A stretch of 64,000 nt of DNA. It comes from Hyunsoonleella pacifica (GTDB lineage: Bacteria; Bacteroidota; Bacteroidia; Flavobacteriales; Flavobacteriaceae). The translations under genes and the position numbers were made by a program. Below are positions 41,626 through 50,195 of the stretch, one piece after another. Within the stretch, counting starts at the first letter, position 1; each line of letters begins with the position of its first letter. The notes beneath the pieces are model-generated. The model did not search any database. It was not told where the DNA came from and saw nothing but the letters and a program-made list of their open reading frames with translations. The DNA lies in the NCBI RefSeq assembly GCF_004310335.1, contig NZ_SIRS01000004.1:351856-415855 (forward strand), written 5' to 3'.

Positions 41626-42306
41626 TTAGATAAAACCCTTACTGCGCGCTGCCTTTAGTAAGGATTCGTCTTGTCCGTCTTCAATGTCAAAAAGTTCTTT
41701 CAACTGTTTTTTTCTTTTCTCTACCGCACTTAGAGATATATCTAAATGAGAGGCTAGGTTTTTGGTTTTCACTCCTTGAGAAAGTAAATACAATATTTTT
41801 CTATTCTTATCATCAATTACTATATCGCTGGTAATTGATTTTCTAATAAAACTATTTACAGTACCGCTATAAAAGGGAGGGTTATTAAGTACGGCTTGAA
41901 AAGCACTAGCAAGCTCACTTGATGTTAAATCACTCTTAATTAAAAACCCTTCAGGATCTATATTTTTTATGATATTATGAATCCTAAATGACTCATTAAA
42001 CATAGTGAGAATTATAATTTTTGCATTAGGTAAAACTTTGCGTACATATTCTGCTAAATCTTCTCCAGAATTCATACGTCCATCTGATGATGGCGGTAAA
42101 CTTATATCTACAAATAGTAAATCGTAAGGTAAATTATTATCTACAGATTTATTTATATAAACTAAGGCCTCATCACAGTTATTAGCTATATCAATGTCTA
42201 GCTGTTGGTGTTCCTTTTTGGTAAATTGTAATGTATTTTGATACCCTTCAATAATTATAGGGTGATCATCAATCATTAATATTCTAATTTTTTCGGGTTG
42301 GTTCAT
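41626..42306 (-). CDS. NarL/LuxR-type response regulator
   Basis: 226 residues. Receiver domain 1-140: acidic pocket MIDDHP (Asp13-14), phospho-acceptor Asp in LLFVDISLPP (near residue 65), TMFNES (Thr switch) and the Lys in FLIKSD (near residue 114). C-terminal HTH of the LuxR group: LSQGVKTKNLASHLDISLSAVEKRKKQLKELF. The insert SSDGRMNSGED after the acceptor is longer than usual. Starts 3 bp after the histidine kinase gene, its evident partner. Target genes are unknown. Confidence 0.93.
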   Translation of the reverse strand: MNQPEKIRILMIDDHPIIIEGYQNTLQFTKKEHQQLDIDIANNCDEALVYINKSVDNNLPYDLLFVDISLPPSSDGRMNSGEDLAEYVRKVLPNAKIIILTMFNESFRIHNIIKNIDPEGFLIKSDLTSSELASAFQAVLNNPPFYSGTVNSFIRKSITSDIVIDDKNRKILYLLSQGVKTKNLASHLDISLSAVEKRKKQLKELFDIEDGQDESLLKAARSKGFI

Positions 42307-42309
42307 AAG

Positions 42310-44154
42310 TTACAAATATTGGGTTGGAATCTTTATACTTACGGTTGTTCCTATATTTTTTTGAGATTCGATATGTATAGTACCATCAACTTCTTTAATC
42401 CTTGCATTCATGTTTTTAAGCCCAATTCCTGATTTAGCCTTATTAACATCAAAACCAGAACCGTCATCTTCTACTTTTAAGCAAATTACGTCATTTTCCA
42501 ATCTTATCCCAATATTTATGTGTTTAGCATTGGCATGTTTATGAATATTGTGTAGTGTTTCTTGTAAAATACGGTAAATGTGAATTTTAGATTTATTGGA
42601 TACACTATCCCAATTTATATCATCATCATGATTTATAGTATAACTTAATTTATAAACTGTTGTTTGTGTTTCTACCAAAGATTTTATGAGATCAATAAAA
42701 CCAGAACCAGAAACAAAATCTGTATTTAATTCGTGAGACACTTTTCTAATATCGTCCTCAATAGTTTTAAGTTCGCTTATGTATTGCCCTCTGGTTTTAA
42801 TAGCCTCATTTGTATTGTTCATATTCAGGCTATCCAAACTTAACCGGGTACCAAATAACCTACCTAGTACACCATCGTGAAGCTCTTGAGAAATACGCTG
42901 CTTTTCTATTGTTCTTGCTTCCTCTACCTTTTCATGCTCTCCTAGCATTAAATTATAAATCTCTTCGTTTGCTTCCTGCTGTTGTTTTGCAAATTTTAAT
43001 TCTTTGTTTTTTGCACGTTGCGATATAATAATATATACCAGTACCCCAGCTACTAATAAAACACTAGATGTTATAAATAACCACATACGCTCTCTGGCAA
43101 TACGAATGTTTTCTTGTTCTATTTGTTTTGTTTCAAAACGAATACGAGCTGATTTATTTCTTATTTTTCTTTCAGCCCTTTGGAGACTGTCACTAAGCTT
43201 TACGTAAGCTCTAAGATGTTTTGCTGCCTTCTTACCATTTTCTATTTTTGATAGAAGCATTAAAGATTTTAACAGATCATCATTATGATATTTTTCAGAA
43301 ATTCTTTTAGCTTTATAAGCATAATATCTAGCAGAATCCTTTTTTCCAGTATTATTATAATACTCAGCAAGATGTTGATTTATAATTATAGAATTATAAT
43401 TACTAAGACTACTACTTTCTGTAATTCTTAATGCTCTTAAGTAGATTCCTGGTAGTTTATCATATTTTTTTGATAAAAAAAATGTGTGGGCATAATTATC
43501 GAGAACTAAAGCATAAAAGTCTGGTCTTTCATTTATTAAATCTTTATTATCAAGTATTTTCTCAAACTCATTAATAGCAAGATCATATTTACCTGAACGT
43601 CTGTAGGTCTTGGCTAAATTATTTAATGAATTATCTATACTAGCCTTGAAATTTCCTGACAAACCCCTCTTAATATCTAAAGCTATAAGATAATATTTAA
43701 TAGACTCTTCATATTCTTCCAATTCATCATATACTATACCTAAATTGTTGTAAGCATAAGATATATATTGTTTAGCTTTGTTAGAAGAATCTAATGATTC
43801 TAAAAGAGATATCACTTCAATTGAAGTAACTTCACTTCCTAAATAATCTTTTTCGTTTTTTTGAATTACAGCAATACCATATAGGGTCATACCTAACTCT
43901 AAATCCTTATTTAATTTTCGGAAAATTTTTTCGGCTGTATGGTAATAAATATATGCACTATCTGATTGACCTATTGTCTTTCTATATATTTCTCCAATTG
44001 AAAAGTGAGCCTTCGCAACAATAAGTGAATCTTGTATATTCTTTTTATTCAGATAATGACTTTGAATAGAATCTATTAAATCAAAACTTTTTTCTTGACA
44101 ATTGGCAAAACCAAAAACAAATAATATAAATATATAAAGAAAAGAAAGTTTCAA
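42310..44154 (-). CDS. TPR-containing sensor histidine kinase (HisKA_3/NarX-like)
   Basis: 614 residues: signal peptide/anchor (1-18), periplasmic TPR array (about 30-320; SYAYNNLGIVYDELEEYEESIKYYL is one unit), short coiled coil, one membrane helix (about 349-368, MWLFITSSVLLVAGVLVYII), the dimerisation/phosphoacceptor motif EKQRISQELHDGVLGRLFG (His near residue 425) and a HATPase domain (N-box ETLHNIHKHANAKH, G-boxes EDDGSGFD and SGIGLKNM). It probably senses a protein or peptide through the TPR region and phosphorylates the regulator downstream. Confidence 0.93.
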   Translation of the reverse strand: MKLSFLYIFILFVFGFANCQEKSFDLIDSIQSHYLNKKNIQDSLIVAKAHFSIGEIYRKTIGQSDSAYIYYHTAEKIFRKLNKDLELGMTLYGIAVIQKNEKDYLGSEVTSIEVISLLESLDSSNKAKQYISYAYNNLGIVYDELEEYEESIKYYLIALDIKRGLSGNFKASIDNSLNNLAKTYRRSGKYDLAINEFEKILDNKDLINERPDFYALVLDNYAHTFFLSKKYDKLPGIYLRALRITESSSLSNYNSIIINQHLAEYYNNTGKKDSARYYAYKAKRISEKYHNDDLLKSLMLLSKIENGKKAAKHLRAYVKLSDSLQRAERKIRNKSARIRFETKQIEQENIRIARERMWLFITSSVLLVAGVLVYIIISQRAKNKELKFAKQQQEANEEIYNLMLGEHEKVEEARTIEKQRISQELHDGVLGRLFGTRLSLDSLNMNNTNEAIKTRGQYISELKTIEDDIRKVSHELNTDFVSGSGFIDLIKSLVETQTTVYKLSYTINHDDDINWDSVSNKSKIHIYRILQETLHNIHKHANAKHINIGIRLENDVICLKVEDDGSGFDVNKAKSGIGLKNMNARIKEVDGTIHIESQKNIGTTVSIKIPTQYL

Positions 44155-44216
44155 TTTTAATAGCTATTTAGTACATTTAATCAAAAATATTTATATTTTT
44201 TTAATTAAAACAAAAA

Positions 44217-44244
44217 AGGTTTCCCAAATAAATTTGGGAAACCT
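44217..44244 (-). terminator. terminator of the small lipoprotein gene
   Basis: A 13-bp stem (44217-44229 with 44232-44244, core GGTTTCCCAAA) followed on the minus strand by six T (44216-44211). Confidence 0.85.
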
Positions 44245-44273
44245 TATATCTGTACTTAGATTTTGTTTTTTAT

Positions 44274-44420
44274 TTAATCATCTGCATTTCCACCAGTATA
44301 AATCTTCGGTTGTGTTTGCGGGTCTGTCAATAAATCATCTTCATTTAAATCTTGTTTTACACAAGATGTTAATGATGCAAATAATACTGCTAAAATTAAA
44401 GTAATTTTTAGGGCTTTCAT
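44274..44420 (-). CDS. 48-residue lipoprotein
   Basis: ATG at 44420 to TAA at 44274. The peptide begins MKALKITLILAVLFASLTSC, a textbook lipoprotein signal with lipobox Cys20, followed by VKQDLNEDDLLTDPQTQPKI and a short tail ending GNADD. It is closed by a strong terminator 30 bp downstream, which supports a real transcription unit. No family was recognised. It sits between the acid-sugar operon and the two-component genes, and being separately terminated it is probably independent of both. Confidence 0.75.
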   Translation of the reverse strand: MKALKITLILAVLFASLTSCVKQDLNEDDLLTDPQTQPKIYTGGNADD

Positions 44421-44787
44421 ATGTATTCAATTTTAAGGTTAAACTATTTTTCTCTTAAACTTTAGTAGTCAAAACCAAATACATTTTGATTTTGACAGAG
44501 GGAAAAATGGATAATTAATTAAAATCGAATGCAACGAAGCAAACAAAGCTATTTTCTTTTGAGGGGATTTGAGACCGAGGGGGGTCAAAAAAAGGATTAA
44601 TTAAGCTTTAATGTGAGCGGAGGGATGTAATGCTCTAAAGCACTGCTAAATTACATGCAATAAATACGAGAAACGCAATATAATCGATGAAGTGTAATTT
44701 TAATCGATGAAATACATAATTATGTTGATTATATCAAAATAAGTGATTATATCGATCTATTAATTTGTAAGATATTAATTACCAATA
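44421..44787. promoter_or_regulatory. long intergenic region with ATCGAT-centred repeats
   Basis: No ORF is seen in these 367 bp. TAATCGATGAA is repeated directly at 44681 and 44701 (20-bp period, two helical turns). TGATTATATC is repeated at 44726 and 44744, and the second runs into another ATCGAT (44751-44756). ATGTAAT/ATTACAT (44625-44631, 44650-44656) can form a hairpin, and a GC-richer patch covers about 44560-44630. It probably holds the promoter and operators of the small lipoprotein gene. Confidence 0.4.
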
Positions 44788-45792
44788 CTATAGCGTAGAT
44801 TTACTTTTTACCAAGGTAGTCTTTACTATTTTGGTAGTGTAATCATCTTTAGCTTCAGCTGTATTATTTAGTCGTTCTATTAATAATTGGGCTGCCTTTG
44901 CTCCTATTTTTTTAGCATGCTGACGGATAATAGTCAACTTAGGTACTGAATGGATAGATACAGATTTACTTGAAAATCCAACTACTGAAACATCTTTTGG
45001 CACTTTCTTTTTAAAATCTCTTGCCATATTTATAGCAACAACTCCTGATGTACTATCGGCAGATACTACACCATCTATCTTTTTATACTTTTTGTATAGT
45101 CGTTTAATTTTTTGCTGAACATCATCTCCTTTCTTTATTCTTAATACATGCGTATTTAAATTCTCTTCTAACATGGCTTTATTGTAGCCACGTTCTCTTA
45201 GCTTACCTACACTTATATTATCTATATTACTCATAAAAACTATATCTCGCCTTTTTTCTGCTATTAAGCTCTTGGTAGCATTGTAAGTTGCTTCAAAATC
45301 ATCAACAATTACTTTATCACATCTAACATCATGTGCTACCCTATCAAACATCACTATTGGTAAACCCTTACTAATGGTTTCCTTAAAATGATTTATTTCA
45401 TTTTTGGTTTGTGTTTCTTCGGCAATACTTAAAATAAAACCATCAACACTACCATTAGCCAAAAGTTGTAAGCTATCTTTTTCTTTTTGAAGTGATTCAT
45501 TGGATATACAGGTTATAATATTATACCCATGTAAGTTTGCTTCTCGTTCTATTCCAAAAAGTACTTTTGCTAAAAAGTGATTAAGAATATCTGGGATAAT
45601 TACTCCTATAGTTTTTGTTTTATTCTGCTTTAGGCTTAATGCTACTTTATTGGGTTTATAATTATATAGTGCAGCTAATTCCTTAACCTTTTTTCGTGTG
45701 TCTTCTCCAATTTCTTCACTATCATTTAACGCTTTTGATACTGTTGAAATTGAAACACCTAGTTCTTTAGCAAGCTGTTTTAGGGTAACCAT
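44788..45792 (-). CDS. LacI-family transcriptional regulator
   Basis: 334 residues from the ATG at 45792 (MVTLKQLAKELGVSISTVSKALNDSEEIGEDTR), which places the HTH at the very N-terminus as in the family; the upstream in-frame ATG adds ten residues. The hinge (ALSLKQNKTKTIGVIIPD) leads to a periplasmic-binding-protein-like effector domain. It is the last gene of the acid-sugar operon, 77 bp after the oxidoreductase. It probably senses a sugar or acid intermediate and controls this operon together with the GntR protein. Confidence 0.93.
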   Translation of the reverse strand: MVTLKQLAKELGVSISTVSKALNDSEEIGEDTRKKVKELAALYNYKPNKVALSLKQNKTKTIGVIIPDILNHFLAKVLFGIEREANLHGYNIITCISNESLQKEKDSLQLLANGSVDGFILSIAEETQTKNEINHFKETISKGLPIVMFDRVAHDVRCDKVIVDDFEATYNATKSLIAEKRRDIVFMSNIDNISVGKLRERGYNKAMLEENLNTHVLRIKKGDDVQQKIKRLYKKYKKIDGVVSADSTSGVVAINMARDFKKKVPKDVSVVGFSSKSVSIHSVPKLTIIRQHAKKIGAKAAQLLIERLNNTAEAKDDYTTKIVKTTLVKSKSTL

Positions 45793-45869
45793 AAGGAATA
45801 ATTGATTAAAACGAGAATGCAATTTACAAAAATAGAACCCTAAAAAACTAAATTTTCGGCAATTGCGGC

Positions 45870-46895
45870 TTAAATAATAGTAACTGGCAGCTTGGTTTCT
45901 GCAGATTTATAGACCGCTTCTTGCACTTTTAGTGTTTTTAAGTAATTAGGTCCGTTAGTTTCAAAAGGGGTATTTGCTATTAAATTATCTACAAAATCTT
46001 TTTGGAAAATAAAACAACAATCGCCTGCAAAGCCTATATTGTTATGTGTATATATATGTTCTGTTTCTGGTTTCCCAAGTGCTTGTATGGTTATTTTACC
46101 ATCTGTGTATAAGCGAATAGTACCTTTAGAACCTTCAACCAGATACTCTCCAAAAGTATATCTAGGGTTAGAAAAATTATTTTCATTATACCTGTTGGCA
46201 TCCCAAAGCGCTGTGGTATCAGATTCAAAATTTAAAAGCATTAGTCCTGCATCTTCGCCTTTTATTACAGGATTTAAACGTTTTAAAATAGCGAATACGC
46301 TTTTTACTTCTCCAGCATGATAACGAAACGTATCAATAAAGTGTACTCCTGTTTCGTAAATTAATAACTTTTTATAGTCTCTAAAATAGGGTTGTCTTGA
46401 TAAATATGCATCTTCTCCCCATCCGTCTCCCATACGAGACCTAAAATTTAAATTGAATAATTCGCCTACTTCATCGTTATTTATCAACTTTTTAATCTCT
46501 CTATGCCAAGGTTGAAATCTAAAATTCTCATGCACTACAAACCTCACATTCTTTTGCGAAACATAATCTACAATTCGTTGTGATTCTTCTAAAGTTGGCG
46601 CTAATGGTTTTTGACAAATAATATGTACCCCGTTATCTGCAGCAAATTTGCACATTTCGAAGTGAGTCTCTGGCGGAGTAATGATATCTATAAAATCAGG
46701 TTTTTCTTGAAGAATCATTTCTTTATAATCTGTGTAGTGCCTTTTTACACCATAAGCATCCATGATGCCTTTTGCACGACCTAGGTTAGAATTACACAAA
46801 GCTGTTATTTCTACTTCTGGAATGCGTGTCCATGCTTCGTATTGAAATTGGCTAAAATAGCCTGCGCCTATGGCGACTCCTTTTAATTTAGGCAT
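45870..46895 (-). CDS. Gfo/Idh/MocA family oxidoreductase
   Basis: 341 residues. N-terminal Rossmann fold (GVAIGAGYFSQFQ; the glycine loop is slightly atypical), then the signature CQKPLAPTLEESQ with the catalytic Lys near residue 97, and the C-terminal alpha/beta domain (NFRSRMGDGWGEDAYLSRQPYF, YETGVHFIDTFRYHAGEV with the conserved His). Such enzymes oxidise sugars, inositols or sugar acids with NAD(P). It overlaps the MFS gene by 8 bp. In this operon it may oxidise or epimerise the imported acid sugar before phosphorylation. Confidence 0.9.
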   Translation of the reverse strand: MPKLKGVAIGAGYFSQFQYEAWTRIPEVEITALCNSNLGRAKGIMDAYGVKRHYTDYKEMILQEKPDFIDIITPPETHFEMCKFAADNGVHIICQKPLAPTLEESQRIVDYVSQKNVRFVVHENFRFQPWHREIKKLINNDEVGELFNLNFRSRMGDGWGEDAYLSRQPYFRDYKKLLIYETGVHFIDTFRYHAGEVKSVFAILKRLNPVIKGEDAGLMLLNFESDTTALWDANRYNENNFSNPRYTFGEYLVEGSKGTIRLYTDGKITIQALGKPETEHIYTHNNIGFAGDCCFIFQKDFVDNLIANTPFETNGPNYLKTLKVQEAVYKSAETKLPVTII

Positions 46896-48144
46896 TGTTT
46901 AATTTTTGATTTGGATTCATAAAATACCAACAGAATATAGCTATAAAACCTAGTGCTGCGGCTATATAAAAATACGTTTGATCCGTCCCTGTCCATTCTC
47001 GTAAATAAGGAAACGCTAGAGATGTTATAAATGCTCCTATATTACCCGCCATATTCATCATTCCAGACACTTTCCCTGAGTTTTCCTCACCTATATCCAT
47101 ACAAAAAGACCATGACGGACTCAACGTCATATCTGCACCAAAAATGGCTACTGACAAACATAATACGGCTCCTAATGGCGTTTCCATAAATAGACTTGAT
47201 AAAACTCCTAAAACCACAAGAATAAAACCTATAGTTGCTGGTAATTGTCTGGAAAGTTTCCAATTACCTTTTTTGTAGATGGCATCTACCATAAAACCTG
47301 AAGTCCAGTTGCCTACTGCTCCTGCTAAAAGTGGTAGCATGGCATACAATCCTGTTGTAACAAGATTTAAATCGTATTTTACTTTTATGTAAGGAAACAA
47401 CCAAGTTAACGTGAAATAAAAAATAAAATTACTCCCTATGTATTGTATCATAGTGAGTATAACATTTTTGGATCCTAAAATTTTACCTATAGGTAAATTT
47501 CCTCCTTTTTTCTCTACTTGTTGTTGTCTGTTTTTTACTATAAAATCTTTTTCTTTATCATTTAATCCAGGGTGATCTTCGGGTTTATTTCTAAAGAAAA
47601 CATAAAACAATACGGCAAATAAAACACCTACTGCACCAAAGAAATAAAATATATTGCGCCAGCCCCAATCTTCAATTAAATAGGCTACTAATGGGAGTGC
47701 AAATGCTGCACCTAATCTAGACCCTGAGAAATTAATACCTTGAAACGCGCCTCGCTCTTTAGTTGGCACCCATGAAAATGCAGCTCTAGATATATTTGGG
47801 AATGCTCCTGCTTCTCCAGCTCCAAAAATAAATCGGAAAAATAAAATAGAAACATAATTCCATGCTACTCCTGTTAAAGATGTAAAAGCTGACCATAAAA
47901 TCATTATCCAAGTCATTACTTTTCTAACACCATATTTGTCCCCCAAAGCTCCTCCAGGAACTTGAAACAATGCATAACCTAATGCAAACGCACCTAACAC
48001 CCATCCCATTTCTTTATCGGTTAAAATTAGGTCTCCTGCAATGGCATCTTTTGCTGATGATATACATACGCGATCTATATAAAGCAATAGGGTTATTAGA
48101 AAAGAGCCTAAGAAAAATCGATAACGTTTGGAATTGTTAATCAT
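46888..48144 (-). CDS. MFS transporter, anion:cation symporter (hexuronate/acid-sugar) type
   Basis: 418 residues with 12 helices. LLYIDRVCISSAKDAI and MGWVLGAFALGYALFQVPGGALGDKYG are typical of the ACS family (ExuT, GudP, DgoT), which imports hexuronates, glucarate and galactonate with protons. FGAGEAGAFPNISRA is the matching helix 4 motif. The exact sugar acid cannot be told. It overlaps its neighbours on both sides by 8 bp, so transport and kinase are made together. Confidence 0.92.
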   Translation of the reverse strand: MINNSKRYRFFLGSFLITLLLYIDRVCISSAKDAIAGDLILTDKEMGWVLGAFALGYALFQVPGGALGDKYGVRKVMTWIMILWSAFTSLTGVAWNYVSILFFRFIFGAGEAGAFPNISRAAFSWVPTKERGAFQGINFSGSRLGAAFALPLVAYLIEDWGWRNIFYFFGAVGVLFAVLFYVFFRNKPEDHPGLNDKEKDFIVKNRQQQVEKKGGNLPIGKILGSKNVILTMIQYIGSNFIFYFTLTWLFPYIKVKYDLNLVTTGLYAMLPLLAGAVGNWTSGFMVDAIYKKGNWKLSRQLPATIGFILVVLGVLSSLFMETPLGAVLCLSVAIFGADMTLSPSWSFCMDIGEENSGKVSGMMNMAGNIGAFITSLAFPYLREWTGTDQTYFYIAAALGFIAIFCWYFMNPNQKLNNA

Positions 48145-49549
48145 GGTGTTTTAGTTTAGTTATTATGGTTTGAAGTGTGGTTGCATTACCTACATTGCCA
48201 GGAAAAACGATATAAGGCAACTTTGAAAATTTGGTTTCGCTTCCCATTTCCCAAGTTGGTATTCCTGGTTGAATTTGTCCCAGTACTTTAGATCGTTTCA
48301 TACCCAGACCTTTGGTAGCCAAATCATGCGAGGTAATTCCTCCTTTAGCTATTAAATATTTTGGTCTTACAGTGATGCCTTTTACAATATCTACCAGAGC
48401 ATTAGAAATTTTACTTGCTATAAGCACTGTATCATTAGTAGTTGCTCCAGTTATTAATTTACGACTTGTATATACAATTACATCATGTCCACTTGATATC
48501 GTATTATCAATAGCAGAAACTTGTGCTTCTATGTATTCGTTAGCACTATCAGAAAGTATTTTTGACACATCTACTTCAACAATTTGTTTTTCATCAAATA
48601 GAGACAATGCATTTGCCAATTGCTCTGATGATTTCTTAACATAAGACCCCACAATGGTTAATCCACCACTTTCATTATTTTTATCCAAGATATCTTTTGG
48701 TAATAATAATCCTTTGGGTTTTAAACCTATATAAGAGGGCACAAAAGAACTAGACGTTCTATATATAATTTGCTTTCCTTGCGCTTCAGCCAGCAAAAGT
48801 GCAGATGTTACTTTATCTAAATCATAATAACTTAAACTATCAAATACACAATAGGATGTGTCTGGTATCTCTAAAATATTTTCAGCAAGCACATCTAAAT
48901 TTCGTCTTCTTATTGCTTCAATAGAAAATGAAAACACTTCTGAAGACTTCACTTTCCCATTTGATTTTTCCTCTATATATTCCTTTAAATTTCCTTTTGA
49001 ATATTTAAACGAATGGTCTTGTGCAAATGGCGTTTCATTTACTGGTGTTAGTAAATCTTCATCCTTAATGTAATGGTTACTATTTAAAGTAACTCTATTA
49101 CCCTCAAACATCACTGGAATAAAAACTGTGATAGCATTTTCTAACTTTAAATGCTGTTGAAGTGTCTCAGGTTCTAACGGAAAATGTCCACGCAACGTAG
49201 AATCACTTCTACTTAAAACAGTAAACTTTTTTTGGGTTAACTCTGATGTCTTCAAAAGGTTTTCAGCAATTTCCTTATAAATTTCTGTAGTTGCTTCTGG
49301 TGTTAAACTTCTTGAATTCGTTAATACGTAAAATACTGGTGTACCTTCAATAAATTCTTTAACAAACACATCTATACTCCAAGAACTTAATAGAGGAATA
49401 CCATATACTGTTTGGTTTCCTGTTGGATCATCATCAATTACAACCAAAATTTTATCCAGCGTAGAAAAAAGCTTTGCATTTTTAGAACGATAATCATTGG
49501 TATCTACACTTGGTAAGGTTTCCGTTATATGTTTTAAACTAACACTCAC
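48137..49549 (-). CDS. four-carbon acid sugar kinase family protein (DUF1537)
   Basis: 470 residues. N-terminal substrate domain: ILVVIDDDPTGNQTVYGIPLL (family DDxTG motif near residue 37), FYVLTNSRSL, VLSRSDSTLRGHFPLE. C-terminal nucleotide-binding domain: GLTIVGSYVKKSSEQL, IAKGGITSHDLATKGLGM (near residue 415) and FPGNVGN. Characterised members phosphorylate D-threonate, D-erythronate or 2-oxotetronates at C4. It lies 3 bp after the cyclase gene. Normally such kinases pair with PdxA2 or with OtnC/OtnI; here neither is present, and a PF00180 dehydrogenase is found instead. Confidence 0.92.
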   Translation of the reverse strand: MSVSLKHITETLPSVDTNDYRSKNAKLFSTLDKILVVIDDDPTGNQTVYGIPLLSSWSIDVFVKEFIEGTPVFYVLTNSRSLTPEATTEIYKEIAENLLKTSELTQKKFTVLSRSDSTLRGHFPLEPETLQQHLKLENAITVFIPVMFEGNRVTLNSNHYIKDEDLLTPVNETPFAQDHSFKYSKGNLKEYIEEKSNGKVKSSEVFSFSIEAIRRRNLDVLAENILEIPDTSYCVFDSLSYYDLDKVTSALLLAEAQGKQIIYRTSSSFVPSYIGLKPKGLLLPKDILDKNNESGGLTIVGSYVKKSSEQLANALSLFDEKQIVEVDVSKILSDSANEYIEAQVSAIDNTISSGHDVIVYTSRKLITGATTNDTVLIASKISNALVDIVKGITVRPKYLIAKGGITSHDLATKGLGMKRSKVLGQIQPGIPTWEMGSETKFSKLPYIVFPGNVGNATTLQTIITKLKHHD

Positions 49550-49552
49550 TAC

Positions 49553-50185
49553 TTATCTTTCAATTGCTATTACACGGGCTGGAGCACCATCTCCTTCTTT
49601 AATTTTTAAAGGCAATGCTATGAGCTCTACTTTATGTGATGTTAAACTGTCAATATTTGTTAAGCCTTCAATTATTACAACGCCTTCTAGAAGAATTTCA
49701 TGAATTTTAGTAACTTCAGCTAGATTATTAACATCTGCTACTGATGGCGGTTCCACACCTAGCATTTTTACCTTATTGCTAATACACCAATGCGCTAACG
49801 CTTCACTTATTCTAGGTAAATCATCTCTATACTTTTGAGTACCCACATGTTGTGACCAACCCGTCCAAATGATTAAACTATCGCCAGCTGCAAAGTTTTT
49901 AATGATGTCTTCTGAAATATGCTCAACACTAACCAATCCTTTAGAATCTACATCGCGAGCATCTACTACCCATGCGCTACCCACAAAATCAGAAACTGGA
50001 ATTTCATCAATAGTTTGGTTACTTACATTAAAATGAAAAGGCGCATCCATGTGCGTACCAACATGGGAGTAAAACGTTAGCGTGCTAGCATTCCAACCAT
50101 CTTTATCTTTAGTTTTTGCTGTTTCTTTTGAAAAACCATTGATATCGTTGTGGTATGGCATTGTTAGATCAATAACACGGCTCAT
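49553..50185 (-). CDS. cyclase-family (PF04199) metal hydrolase of the acid-sugar operon
   Basis: 210 residues with the canonical metal motif HVGTHMDAPFHF (near residues 40-51), WTGWSQHVGTQKY and the late EGLTNIDSL. The family includes kynurenine formamidase and enzymes acting on cyclic or amide substrates. Between the dehydrogenase and the kinase of a sugar-acid operon it could open a lactone or a similar ring. That assignment is inference; 10-bp gap upstream and 3-bp gap downstream show a tight operon. Confidence 0.87.
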   Translation of the reverse strand: MSRVIDLTMPYHNDINGFSKETAKTKDKDGWNASTLTFYSHVGTHMDAPFHFNVSNQTIDEIPVSDFVGSAWVVDARDVDSKGLVSVEHISEDIIKNFAAGDSLIIWTGWSQHVGTQKYRDDLPRISEALAHWCISNKVKMLGVEPPSVADVNNLAEVTKIHEILLEGVVIIEGLTNIDSLTSHKVELIALPLKIKEGDGAPARVIAIER

Positions 50186-50195
50186 ATTTTTAAAC

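Noticed and set aside
44560-44630. GC-richer patch as a structured RNA gene or riboswitch
   Set aside because: Only short complementary stretches could be found and no known riboswitch core; kept as part of an intergenic description only.
46039-46320. Plus-strand open frame of 93 codons inside the Gfo/Idh/MocA gene
   Set aside because: Antisense shadow of a well-supported gene, no start context and no recognisable motif. The same applies to 48312-48644, 50455-50742, 55934-56227 and 61519-61794.
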